Part shown: positions 1 through 8,029 of the stretch, piece after piece | How positions within the stretch are numbered: the first letter of the stretch is position 1 | How the letters are laid out: every line of letters starts with the position of its first letter | From: Myxococcota bacterium | GTDB lineage: Bacteria > Myxococcota_A > UBA9160 > SMWR01 | Length of the DNA: 55,514 nucleotides | Assembly (NCBI GenBank): GCA_022447545.1 | Contig: JAKVBI010000003.1 | Location: 139,280 to 194,793, forward strand | Direction: 5' to 3' | The notes under the pieces: generated by a model | The model's input: only the letters and a program-made list of their open reading frames with translations | What the model was told of the DNA's origin: nothing | Database searches by the model: none | Program-made: the position numbers and the translations under genes

Positions 1-53
1 GAGCGAGCTCACGTTCCCGCCGACCCACTCCCCCGATGCAGCGACCTCCCTAT

Positions 54-1478
54 CTACGAGTTCATGGACTCGAGAAACTCTCCATTGCTTTCCGTTACCT
101 TGACCTTCTCCAGAAGGAACTCCATCGAGTCCACGGGCGAAAGCGGCTGCAGCACTTTCCGCAGGATGTACATGCGGTTGAGCGCCACCTCGTCGAGCAG
201 GAACTCCTCGCGCCGGGTGGCCGACTTGTTGATGTCGATGGCCGGATAGGTTCTGCGATCTGCGAGTTTGCGGTCCAGAACGATCTCCGAATTCCCGGTT
301 CCCTTGAACTCCTCGAAGATGACTTCGTCCATCCGTGAGCCGGTATCGATGAGTGCCGTTCCAATGATCGTCAAGCTGCCGCCCTCTTCGATGTTCCGAG
401 CCGCTCCGAAGAAGCGCTTGGGCTTTTGGAGGGCATTGGAATCCACACCACCCGAGAGAATCTTCCCCGAATGCGGCACCACCGTGTTGTGGGCGCGTGC
501 CAGACGTGTGATCGAGTCGAGCAGAATCACGACGTCCCGGCCGTGCTCGACCAGCCGTCTGGCTTTTTCAATCACCATGTCGGCTACCTGGACGTGGCGC
601 GTCGCCGGCTCGTCGAAGGTCGACGAAATCACCTCGGCATCAACGTTGCGCTCCATGTCCGTCACTTCCTCGGGACGCTCGTCGATCAGAAGAACGATGA
701 GAAAGATCTCGGGGTGGTTCTCCGAAATGGCATTGGCGATGTCCTTCAGGATCATCGTCTTGCCCGCCTTGGGCGGAGAGGTGATGAGAGCGCGCTGTCC
801 CTTGCCGATGGGGGCGATGAGGTCGATGATTCGAGTGGTCAGCCCTCCACTTTTCGCCTCCAGGTCGAACTTCTCCTGGGGGTAGAGGGGTGTCAGGTTG
901 TCGAACAGGATCTTCTGTCGCGCGAGTTCTGGGGACTCGAGGTTGATGGAGTTGACCTTGAGAAGCGCGAAGTATCGCTCGCCCTCTTTCGGCGGCCGGA
1001 TCTGGCCCAGCACCGTGTCCCCGGTGCGCAGGTTGAAACGGCGGATCTGCGAGGGGGAGACGTAGATGTCGTCGGGACCCGCCAGGTAGTTCTGGTCCGG
1101 CGCGCGGAGGAAACCGAAACCGTCGGGCAGGATCTCCAGGACGCCCTCGGTGTAGATCCGCCCCTGCTTCTCGGTTTGAGCGGTGAGGATTTGGAAGATC
1201 AGGTCCTGCTTGCGCAGCCCGGATGCATTCTCCACGTCCAGCGACTCGCCCAACTCACTCAGCTCCTGCATGGGCTTCGCCTTGAGGTCCTTGACCTGCA
1301 TCCGCTCACCTTCGGGGTCGTCCTCGATGTCAGCGTCGTCGATGCCGTCGTCGTCGGGGAACTCGCTCGATCGTCCCTTGCGGGAATCACGGGAACCGCT
1401 GGATCGGGAGCGGCGGCCGCGACCTCGGCGGGAACGCCCCCCGGGGCCATTGGATTCGGAAGCGCGTTGGCTGCTCAC
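54..1478 (-). CDS. rho: Transcription termination factor Rho
   Basis: Hexameric RNA-dependent ATPase/helicase that terminates transcription at C-rich unstructured RNA. From the GTG chosen here the protein is 474 residues. It has an Arg/Ser/Gly-rich basic N-terminal stretch (about 15-40), an acidic linker, the Rho N-domain and cold-shock RNA-binding domain (about 60-180), then the RecA-like ATPase with Walker A SPPKAGKT (about 234-241), Walker [15 protein letters not shown] and the Q-loop segment [17 protein letters not shown]. coli Rho is 419 residues, so the basic/acidic N-terminal insert is extra. The GTG at 1478 is preceded by AGAGGA at a good distance. The frame stays open to a GTG at 1565 that lacks a ribosome site, so a 503-residue form is possible. 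It is the last gene of a minus-strand block, 322 bases after pgeF. Confidence 0.96.
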   Translation of the reverse strand: MSSQRASESNGPGGRSRRGRGRRSRSSGSRDSRKGRSSEFPDDDGIDDADIEDDPEGERMQVKDLKAKPMQELSELGESLDVENASGLRKQDLIFQILTAQTEKQGRIYTEGVLEILPDGFGFLRAPDQNYLAGPDDIYVSPSQIRRFNLRTGDTVLGQIRPPKEGERYFALLKVNSINLESPELARQKILFDNLTPLYPQEKFDLEAKSGGLTTRIIDLIAPIGKGQRALITSPPKAGKTMILKDIANAISENHPEIFLIVLLIDERPEEVTDMERNVDAEVISSTFDEPATRHVQVADMVIEKARRLVEHGRDVVILLDSITRLARAHNTVVPHSGKILSGGVDSNALQKPKRFFGAARNIEEGGSLTIIGTALIDTGSRMDEVIFEEFKGTGNSEIVLDRKLADRRTYPAIDINKSATRREEFLLDEVALNRMYILRKVLQPLSPVDSMEFLLEKVKVTESNGEFLESMNS

Positions 1479-1800
1479 GGGGTCCTCTCGTCGGGTGTCG
1501 TCATTTGGCTGGGGCTGTGGTGTTCTTGCCAGATGCGATGTGGGTGGGATGAGATGTGTTGGCACGGGGTGGAAATGCCAGGAAGATGGAGGAGTCGGCG
1601 GGGCAGAAAGCCGGATGGGCTCTGTCGCTGTTTCGGCCTCTTTGTTCTGAAGGTTGACAGAATCCTGCCGAGCAGGGTGCCCAATCAGGGAAATCTGGGG
1701 AGCCGACTGACTTTGGGGGATAGTAGGGCGGGGCCGTGCCTCACGAGCGACGTTCCCGCACGAACTTGGGAACCGAGGCTATGCCTCTGGGCTTGGGGTG
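1479..1800 (-). other. Leader/intergenic region between pgeF and rho
   Basis: These 322 bases hold no convincing gene. On the minus strand they would be the rho leader; rho genes in other bacteria are commonly autoregulated through long untranslated leaders, so the length fits. A small hairpin (GAGGC-TAT-GCCTC, 1775-1787) lies just after the pgeF stop but has no T-tract, so it is not a clear terminator. I could not identify a confident promoter. Confidence 0.4.
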
Positions 1801-2481
1801 TCAACCCTGCGACCCCGTCCCGGCAGCGATGAAGTGGAGCAACCGACCCGATCTCGGACCCTCACGCCGGTAAGAGTAGAAACGATCGACCTCACAAAAG
1901 GTGCAACCCTGTGTCATTCCACTGATATTTGTGGGCTGGAGGCCACAGTGGTACAGATCGTCCCGCACCAGCTGGGCCAGATCGAGCATGGCGTGGCCGG
2001 GCCTCGACGCACTGCGCAACGCGCCTTGCAGATCGGTCGGAAAACGGGCCCCGAGGGACTTCAGGACCGGCTCGTCGACCTCGTAACAACACACGCCGAT
2101 GTGGGGCCCGACCGCCACGATCAGATCTCCCGGGGCTGAGCCGCTCTCGGCACATAGGGCCTGAACGCCTGCTGCCACCACCCCGGCAGCCAGCCCCCGC
2201 CAGCCCGCGTGAACCGCTGCCACGGCCCGCAAATCGCCTGTGGCCAACAACAACGGAACACAGTCCGCCGTCACCACCCCCACGCGCCGCCCCGGATCGC
2301 TCGACACCACGCCATCGCCATCGGGGAAACGGTCTCCCGCACAGGACCGACCGGAGACGATCCCCACGCCGTGCACCTGACGGGGACGACAGATGCCTTC
2401 GGGCTCCCGCATGTCGCGTACGCCGAAGGCGTGTTCGACGCCGGCTGCCGTGAGCAGCGCATCACGCGCCGGCTCCGTCAT
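1801..2481 (-). CDS. pgeF: Laccase-domain purine nucleoside phosphorylase-like protein (PgeF/YfiH)
   Basis: Member of the LACC1/YfiH/DUF152 family. Members act as purine nucleoside phosphorylase/adenosine deaminase, and E. coli PgeF is tied to peptidoglycan editing. The 226-residue length is typical. The conserved His-Cys-His metal site is visible: RQVHG (H37), TADCVPLL (C74) and AVHAGWRG (H91), together with the C-terminal VDRFYSYRREG signature. The ATG overlaps the stop of the upstream rluD gene (ATGA), so the two are translationally coupled, a pairing common in proteobacteria. The family is certain; the substrate here is inferred from the family. Confidence 0.93.
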   Translation of the reverse strand: MTEPARDALLTAAGVEHAFGVRDMREPEGICRPRQVHGVGIVSGRSCAGDRFPDGDGVVSSDPGRRVGVVTADCVPLLLATGDLRAVAAVHAGWRGLAAGVVAAGVQALCAESGSAPGDLIVAVGPHIGVCCYEVDEPVLKSLGARFPTDLQGALRSASRPGHAMLDLAQLVRDDLYHCGLQPTNISGMTQGCTFCEVDRFYSYRREGPRSGRLLHFIAAGTGSQG

Positions 2482-3473
2482 CGGCTTCGGTCCCGGGTCT
2501 CAAGGGCTGCCAACACCTGGGCGATGTCGGGGGGAAACGGGACCTCGAACCGCATTCGCTCACCCCTGCGGGGGTGCTCGAAACCCAGGACGAAGGCGTG
2601 AAGAGCGGGCCGGTCCAGACTCCGATCACCCGACGACGCGCCCCGCCCGGCCCGCCCGTAGACAGGGTCGCCGACGATGGGCAGACCTGCCGATGACAGG
2701 TGAACCCGGATCTGATGGGTTCTACCCGTTTCCGGCTCGATCTCGAGCAGGCTGTGGCCGGCTCGGGGCAGGTCGGGGAAACGCTGGAGGACTCGCCAGG
2801 CGGTGTGCGCATCGCGGCCGTTCATACTGCGCACGGACATCCGTTTGCGATCCGAGCGATGCCGGCCGATCGGAAGGTCGATCCGCCCATGATCTGCCGA
2901 GGGCACGCCGCGCACCAGCGCCCGATAGACCCGCGTGATGGAGTGATCGCGAAACTGCGCAGACAGGCTCTGATGGGCCTCATCGGATTTGGCGGCCACC
3001 ATCACACCTGAGGTTCCCCGGTCCAGTCGGTGCACGATTCCCGGCCTCATCACCCCACCGACACCGCCGAGATCGCGGCAGTGGTACAGCAGGGCATTGA
3101 CCAACGTTCCATCGGGATGGCCCGGTGCGGGATGCACCACCATTCCCGCCGGTTTGTCGATGACGATGAGGCACTCGTCCTCGTAAAGGACTTCCAACGC
3201 GATCGGCTGGGGCTCGACCGTCGAAGCAATCGTCTCGGGGGCGGTCGCCTCGAAGGTATCCCCGAGAGAAACGCGTTGACTGGGCCGACACGCGGCACCG
3301 TTGAGCCGGACCCGCTCGGCTTCGATCCAGCGCCGCGCCTGGGAGCGCGTGATCCCCGCGAGACAAGCCACCACGACGTCGATTCTCTGGCCGGCCTCTG
3401 CCTCGCCCACCTGGTAGGAGGTCGGCACGGGCTCAGTCGATCGACGGGCGCCGGCACCCTTCGACGACTCCAT
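2478..3473 (-). CDS. rluD: RluA/RluD-family 23S rRNA pseudouridine synthase
   Basis: Isomerises uridine to pseudouridine in large-subunit rRNA. The 331-residue protein starts with about 20 variable residues, then an S4 RNA-binding domain (about 28-75, QRIDVVVA...ITRSQARRWI) and the RluA catalytic domain. The catalytic motif HRLDRGTSG places the nucleophile at Asp151; the later GRTHQIRVHL motif is also present. RluD-type members modify the helix 69 loop, but RluA-family specificity cannot be settled from motifs alone, so the symbol is a best guess. It overlaps pgeF by four bases at its 3' end and lies 58 bases downstream of the J-like/HTH gene. Confidence 0.93.
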   Translation of the reverse strand: MESSKGAGARRSTEPVPTSYQVGEAEAGQRIDVVVACLAGITRSQARRWIEAERVRLNGAACRPSQRVSLGDTFEATAPETIASTVEPQPIALEVLYEDECLIVIDKPAGMVVHPAPGHPDGTLVNALLYHCRDLGGVGGVMRPGIVHRLDRGTSGVMVAAKSDEAHQSLSAQFRDHSITRVYRALVRGVPSADHGRIDLPIGRHRSDRKRMSVRSMNGRDAHTAWRVLQRFPDLPRAGHSLLEIEPETGRTHQIRVHLSSAGLPIVGDPVYGRAGRGASSGDRSLDRPALHAFVLGFEHPRRGERMRFEVPFPPDIAQVLAALETRDRSR

Positions 3474-3531
3474 CGGCCCCCGTCCAAGCCAGCGACTCGC
3501 AGCCAGCGAGATGTTCGTTGCCGAACGTCAC

Positions 3532-4311
3532 CTAGGCGGTGCGTCGGGAGCGACGACGCAACCCTGGGCGGCCCGAGCCCGAGCTCACGAGCTCGCGAGC
3601 CTCTTCGAAGCGCTCCATGTAGCTTCGAGCCACCGCGTCGGGGTCGAGACCGAGAAAAGACGCGTAGGCCCGCACGAACCCCCGCACATAGACGGCCGCC
3701 GGGAGGTCGGCCGCCCGTTCCTCTTCGATGTAGCGGAGGTAGAGGGGGTTGATCTTCGTGATCGCCGAGATCTGATCGATGCTGACATCGCGACGCATAC
3801 GCATCCGATGCAGACGCGGGCCGTCGAAATCACCGCCCTCTTCGTCGACCTCCTCATATTCGGAAGCCGCTGCCGGCGAAGCCACCGCTTCCTTGGGCTC
3901 AGCCCCCAGCGCATTCGCCGATTGAGCCACCCACTCTTCGGACGAATCGGCCGACTCATTCCCCATCGGATCCAGCTCCGAACGAGTCCAGGTATCGGCC
4001 TCGGAATCGGCCCGCTCGACGTCGGCTGCCACCCGTACCGGGTCCTCTGAAACCGCCGAATCCACCGGATGAGGCTCCAGACCCTCGTCATACGCCTGGC
4101 GTTTGTCGGCATCGCCGAGCACCCTGTATGCAACCTCGATGCGTTCGCGCAACACGGCGATGTCGGCGTCACCAAACAGCGAACTGTTGGCCAAAGAGTC
4201 TTCGGTATAGGTCGCCTTCTGAAGCCGATACGCGCGCTCGATCTCCTTCGGGCTCGCTTCCCGAGTCGTCTCGAGAATCTCGTAGTGATCCTGTTCCGAG
4301 ATGGGCTTCAT
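3532..4311 (-). CDS. J-domain-like and RodZ-type HTH fusion protein
   Basis: The 259-residue protein has two recognisable ends. Residues 7-78 look like a DnaJ domain (DHYEILETTREASPKEIERAY, then AYRVLGDADKRQAYDEGL), but the Hsp70-activating HPD tripeptide is absent and the loop is lengthened. Residues about 168-230 are a RodZ/HTH_25-type helix-turn-helix (VSIDQISAITKINPLYLRYI, then VYVRGFVRAYASFLGLD). Between them is an acidic, low-complexity linker; the tail is Arg-rich. No membrane segment is seen, unlike RodZ. Its ATG overlaps the stop of the upstream FlhG/MinD-like ATPase gene (ATGA), implying a joint function. That function is unknown; a DNA-binding or polarity adaptor for the ATPase is inference. 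Confidence 0.8.
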   Translation of the reverse strand: MKPISEQDHYEILETTREASPKEIERAYRLQKATYTEDSLANSSLFGDADIAVLRERIEVAYRVLGDADKRQAYDEGLEPHPVDSAVSEDPVRVAADVERADSEADTWTRSELDPMGNESADSSEEWVAQSANALGAEPKEAVASPAAASEYEEVDEEGGDFDGPRLHRMRMRRDVSIDQISAITKINPLYLRYIEEERAADLPAAVYVRGFVRAYASFLGLDPDAVARSYMERFEEARELVSSGSGRPGLRRRSRRTA

Positions 4312-5246
4312 TTCTTCTCCGGTTCGATGAGCCTTGACGCGACGCGACGCAAATAGGCGGCGCCCTGGGATTCGGGCGCGAAATCGACGAGGGGCACGCG
4401 GGATCGAACCGAATCGCGTGCCTCGCGTTCACGGTTCACATAGCCGAGGTATTCGACATCGATCCCGAAATATTTCTTGCAGACACTCCGAATTGAGAAC
4501 CCGAGGCGGATGTCTTCGGCGGTCTGGACATCGTTCATCAGGAGCCTGGGTCGGAACGAACGAACGGTCTGGACAAATCGCGCGCCAGATTCGGGATCCA
4601 TGGCCTGGACCTCGCGCAACAGATCGAAGGGGGTCTGGAGGTTCTTGTCCCCTCGTTGGTCCATAGCGCTCGATACCAACTTTCGAACGTCGAGCGATGC
4701 CATGGCGAGCCGCAACCGGCGGTAGAAGGCCGCACGCAGAAACGAATAGGCGTTCTCGATACTCGTGGGCTCGGGGCTGATCACGAGCAAGCCGTGATCG
4801 GCCACCATGAAATAGTCCATCACGGGCGGGTGTATGCCCGCGCCGAGGTCCATCAGCACGACGTCTGCGGGAAGTTTGCGCAGGCCCCGGAGCAATTGGA
4901 CCCGTCTGGCCTGACTCGGCTGTGGCGTGGCGATGTGAGCGTGGGTTGCAGCGATCAGAGAGAGGTTTGGGATCTGCGTTTCGACGGTGAGCTTCTGCAG
5001 ATCGTCCTCGCGCTGGGCCACGAAGTCTGCCAGGCTACAAGGCGGGTCCTGTACACCTAGAAGTGTATGTAGGTTGGCACCTTCCAGGTCGGCGTCCACG
5101 ACCACGACCCGAAGACCTTGGCGAGCCAACACCGTGGCCACGTTGGCAGTGACGAAAGTCTTGCCCACGCCGCCCTTGCCACCGCCGATGGGAATGAGTT
5201 GTCGAGTCCCGACATTCTCCTCGGCCTGTCGACCGGGTTTCGACAT
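4308..5246 (-). CDS. FlhG/MinD-like ParA-family ATPase
   Basis: P-loop ATPase of the ParA/MinD superfamily. The deviant Walker A GGGKGGVGKT is at residues 21-30, followed by VVVVDADLEGANLHTLLG, which is typical of FlhG (YlxH/MinD2), and switch II VVLMDLGAGIHPPVMDYF. I start it at the ATG at 5246 (312 residues), shortly before the conserved core; the frame stays open to 5330, where it would overlap the HNH gene. The start is preceded only by a G-run, so it is uncertain. Its stop overlaps the start of the J-like/HTH gene. FlhG controls flagellar number and placement elsewhere, but no flagellar gene is in this window, so another polarity or placement role is possible. Confidence 0.88.
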   Translation of the reverse strand: MSKPGRQAEENVGTRQLIPIGGGKGGVGKTFVTANVATVLARQGLRVVVVDADLEGANLHTLLGVQDPPCSLADFVAQREDDLQKLTVETQIPNLSLIAATHAHIATPQPSQARRVQLLRGLRKLPADVVLMDLGAGIHPPVMDYFMVADHGLLVISPEPTSIENAYSFLRAAFYRRLRLAMASLDVRKLVSSAMDQRGDKNLQTPFDLLREVQAMDPESGARFVQTVRSFRPRLLMNDVQTAEDIRLGFSIRSVCKKYFGIDVEYLGYVNREREARDSVRSRVPLVDFAPESQGAAYLRRVASRLIEPEKK

Positions 5247-5307
5247 CCCCCCCCCAAGAACCCGGGAGCCGCAGCCCCCCGAGACATCTGGCTCGCCCAC
5301 CCATGGG

Positions 5308-5910
5308 TCAGGCTTCGACGCTCGGAGCACGCCTCCCGGAATCGATGACGCTCAGAAATGGCCCCCACTCTTTGTAGCGCACGTTGTGCCCCGAGAGGTT
5401 GGCCCACGGGGACCATCGTGGACGGGTGGGCTGGCGGAGCAGGCGGAGGCGGGCCTGCTCGGGAGTGCGCCCGCCTTTTCGGCGGTTGCATTCGATGCAA
5501 CTGCACACCACGTTCTCCCAGCACGTTCGGCCCCCGAGAGAGCGGGGAACGACGTGGTCGAGGTTGAGCTGAGCCCGGGGTGCCTCGTTACCGCAGTACT
5601 GGCACGTGTACCGATCCCGCTCGAAGACGTTGTGGCGGCTGTAGCGGAGGTGGCGGCGCGGGATGCGATTGAAGCTGCGAAGCAGAATGACACACGGCAT
5701 TGGAACTTCACCGCGGGGGGTCCCCACGACTTCCTGCCCACTCTGGCCGGCTTCCCGCACCCAGGCCTCGAAGTCGAACGTTTCGTATTGCGGATTGACG
5801 ACCCGAGCCGCACCCCGATAGACGAGGGAAAAGGCCCGCCTCAGGGAGGTGACGTGGATTGGGACAAAGCTGCGGTTGAGTACGAGAACAGATGAATTCA
5901 TCATATTCAT
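5308..5910 (-). CDS. HNH endonuclease family protein
   Basis: The 200-residue protein begins SSVLVLNRSFVPIHVTS and ends with an HNH nuclease fold: RDRYTCQYCG (C103, C106), LDHVVPRSLGG (D118-H119), WENVV and CIECNRRKGG (C138, C141). The two CxxC pairs should bind structural zinc. This form, with a conserved N-terminal domain of about 90 residues, is widespread as a single chromosomal gene in many bacterial phyla and is not attached to an intron, intein or phage here. The gene lies seven bases after the selA stop, suggesting co-transcription. The cellular target is unknown. Start taken at 5910; an ATG at 5901 is a close alternative, and neither has a clear ribosome site. Confidence 0.88.
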   Translation of the reverse strand: MNMMNSSVLVLNRSFVPIHVTSLRRAFSLVYRGAARVVNPQYETFDFEAWVREAGQSGQEVVGTPRGEVPMPCVILLRSFNRIPRRHLRYSRHNVFERDRYTCQYCGNEAPRAQLNLDHVVPRSLGGRTCWENVVCSCIECNRRKGGRTPEQARLRLLRQPTRPRWSPWANLSGHNVRYKEWGPFLSVIDSGRRAPSVEA

Positions 5911-5917
5911 CAGTCAG

Positions 5918-7384
5918 TTACCGGTTTTCTGCGGGGTCCGGTGCGGAGCGGCGCAAGGCCTGATGGAGCCCGTCCAACAAATCCGATTCGTCCTGCTCAC
6001 TAAGGGTCCGAACATCAATCCACAGGGCTTCGTCGTGAACCCGCACCAACACGGGGGTCTCAGACCGCCGCAATTGTTCGGCCACTCTCCGAGCCGTGGC
6101 GCCCCTGGGCCGCACGGTCACCACCCAGCTCTCCAGTTCGAAACCGGGCAATGACCCCCCGCCCACGAAGGACTGGGCCGGCTTCACGGTCACCCCAGGG
6201 CCCTCGCCTGAATTTTCCGCGGTCATCCGCGGAAGACCGGTCGCCCCTTCGAGCCGCTTGGCCAGATCCGCGGCGCGGGTACGCAAATCCTCGGAGGTCG
6301 CCAGCATTTGTCGCAAGGCTGGGATCTCCTGCTCGGCCCGCCCGTCCAAGTAGGCGGCCAGGGTCCAGTCCAGTGCGGCCAGGCTCATCTTGTCCAGGCG
6401 CAGAGCACGGGCCAGTGGGTTCTTCGACATAGCCTTCACAGCCCTCTCGCTACCCAGGATCAAGCCCGCCTGAGGCCCTCCCAGGAGCTTGTCGCCCGAA
6501 AAGCACAAGACATCGGGCCCAGCTGCAAGCCGCGAAGGTGCGTAGACCTCGCTGGGGAAACCGCGTGAGGTGAGATCGACGAGGCTGCCACTCCCCAGGT
6601 CGTCGACGACGGGGATGCCGCGCTCGCGCCCCAGGGCCACCAGCTCCGACAGAGCAGACTCGGCCACGAACCCTCGCACCTCGAAGTTGCTGCGATGAAC
6701 CTTGAGCAGCAGCCCGGTGTTGGGCCCGATGGCCCGCTCGTAGTCTTCGATCCGGGTCCGGTTGGTGGTGCCCACCTCCACCAAGGTCACTCCCGCCCGC
6801 TCCATGATGTCGGGGATTCGAAAGGATCCGCCGATCTCAACGAGTTCCCCGCGGGAAACTATGACTTCTCGGCCCCGGGCCAGAGTGTCGAGCGCCAGCA
6901 TCAACGCTGCGGCGTTGTTGTTGACCACCAGGGCGGCCTCTGCCCCGGAAAGGAGCCCGAGCTTGTGATTGACCGATTGGAGGCGGTTTCCACGCTGGCC
7001 AGTTGCGAGATCGAGCTCCAGGTCCCCGTAATCGAGCCCTGCGTACATCGCCGCTTCGGCGGCACCCTTGGCCAGAGGGGCTCGGCCGAGGTTGGTGTGG
7101 AGCACAATCCCTGTGGCATTTACAACACGTCTAGGCCGAACCCTGGCGAGCTCTGCGGCGCGCTGGCTGGCATCCACTACGAGATCTGGGCCCTGAGGCT
7201 GGCTTGCAGGCCCATCGGGCGATTCGCCAAGGCGTTGGCGCTCTCGTGCCAGAGCCGTTCGAGCCCCCTCGGTGACCGACCAGAGAGGGAGCTCGGGGCT
7301 GTGCTCACGCACCAAAGCCACGAGCTGGTCGACCCTCAATAGACCTCTGCGGGGATCGGGCTTGACCGGCGAGCGGGGATCCAT
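5918..7384 (-). CDS. selA: L-seryl-tRNA(Sec) selenium transferase SelA
   Basis: PLP enzyme converting seryl-tRNA(Sec) to selenocysteinyl-tRNA(Sec) with selenophosphate. The 488-residue length is close to that of E. coli SelA (463). Visible motifs are RRVVNATGIVLHTNLGRAPL (about 85-104), the PLP-domain VVDDLGSGSLVDL, and CFSGDKLLGGPQAG with the PLP lysine at K299. It implies the organism decodes UGA as selenocysteine; its partner selD is 10 kb away on the opposite strand (17716-19935). selB and the tRNA(Sec) gene were not found in the window. It is the first gene of the minus-strand run leading into the HNH gene. Confidence 0.96.
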   Translation of the reverse strand: MDPRSPVKPDPRRGLLRVDQLVALVREHSPELPLWSVTEGARTALARERQRLGESPDGPASQPQGPDLVVDASQRAAELARVRPRRVVNATGIVLHTNLGRAPLAKGAAEAAMYAGLDYGDLELDLATGQRGNRLQSVNHKLGLLSGAEAALVVNNNAAALMLALDTLARGREVIVSRGELVEIGGSFRIPDIMERAGVTLVEVGTTNRTRIEDYERAIGPNTGLLLKVHRSNFEVRGFVAESALSELVALGRERGIPVVDDLGSGSLVDLTSRGFPSEVYAPSRLAAGPDVLCFSGDKLLGGPQAGLILGSERAVKAMSKNPLARALRLDKMSLAALDWTLAAYLDGRAEQEIPALRQMLATSEDLRTRAADLAKRLEGATGLPRMTAENSGEGPGVTVKPAQSFVGGGSLPGFELESWVVTVRPRGATARRVAEQLRRSETPVLVRVHDEALWIDVRTLSEQDESDLLDGLHQALRRSAPDPAENR

Positions 7385-7686
7385 GATTCTCTATCCAAGA
7401 TTTTTGTGCGGATCCGGCATCGGGCCGAGCCCTTCAGGGGTTGATCCCCGGGAAATGCACCAGCCGAAAGCACCTCAAAAGGACAAACCCGGAATCCCCC
7501 GGGGGCTGGATGCGGATTTTCGGATTGAGGATCGCGGACCCATCGGATAGCAGCAATGGCGCCACGGACAATCTCTGTGGCTTATGAACGTTCGTTGGCG
7601 ATCAACCATGACAAGGTCAAATGACGAACCCAGAGAATGAGACGGGGAGACGAGTCGGTCAACTGGATGAGCCGACCTCCACTTCG

Positions 7687-7751
7687 AATCGCCAATTGCG
7701 ATTCCCACGGGGCAGACGGGCGGCGGGGGCTGCACGGGTCCAGGTGGGAAT
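7687..7751. repeat. Nested inverted repeats in the selA-rng intergenic region
   Basis: AATCGC (7687-7692) pairs with GCGATT (7698-7703) around a CAATT loop. Overlapping it, ATTCCCAC (7701-7708) pairs with GTGGGAAT (7744-7751) around an inner GCAG/CTGC hairpin. The two stems share bases 7701-7703, so they would be partly mutually exclusive, as in a switching RNA. A further short repeat, GTCGG/CCGAC, lies just to the left. The pairings are exact by eye; transcription and function are unknown. Confidence 0.45.
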
Positions 7752-8018
7752 TCTAGATCCATCGAGACATTCGGTGCTCCACACCGCTGGTATGGCGGGG
7801 GAGGCACGAGTCGGTGAGCCGCACGCAAGACAGAGATCCTGTGCGAGTTAGTTTTTCAGAGAATCGAATCGGGACCACGGAGTTGTCTCCCGTCTATCTG
7901 GTGCGAAAAATCGCCCCGGAACCTGCATAGCCCCGCCCGCAGTCTGTCTGCGCTGCACATGCACGCGCAGGCTGTGTCCGTACTCCTGAAATCGCTGAAC
8001 TGACTCGCCAACCGCGCT

Positions 8019-8024
8019 AGGAGG
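8019..8024 (+). promoter_or_regulatory. Ribosome binding site deciding the GTG start of rng
   Basis: AGGAGG lies five bases before the GTG at 8030. There is no ATG near the beginning of the frame, so this perfect Shine-Dalgarno settles the GTG start. Confidence 0.8.
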
Positions 8025-8029
8025 CGACG

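Larger units (their letters stand above)
7385..8029. other. 645-base region without a recognised gene, between selA and rng
   Basis: The region separates the divergent selA and rng genes and must hold both promoters. Short open frames here have no recognisable features. Several inverted repeats sit close together around 7655-7751 (see separate entry). I looked on both strands for a tRNA(Sec) with a UCA anticodon and long variable arm and did not find one. No confident -10/-35 pair or CRISPR-like repeat was seen. A structured leader or small RNA is possible but unproven. Confidence 0.4.

Noticed and set aside
426-1832. Long plus-strand open frame (about 468 codons) opposite rho
   Set aside because: It is antisense to the conserved Rho core, and its product shows no domain; such frames are expected in GC-rich coding DNA.
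5308-5910. HNH gene as part of a mobile intron or phage
   Set aside because: No intron, intein, integrase or phage genes flank it; it sits within housekeeping genes and belongs to a broadly conserved chromosomal family.
7385-8029. tRNA(Sec) or another tRNA near selA
   Set aside because: A TTCGAATC stretch at about 7684 resembles a T-loop, but no acceptor stem, D arm or UCA anticodon arm can be built around it on either strand.
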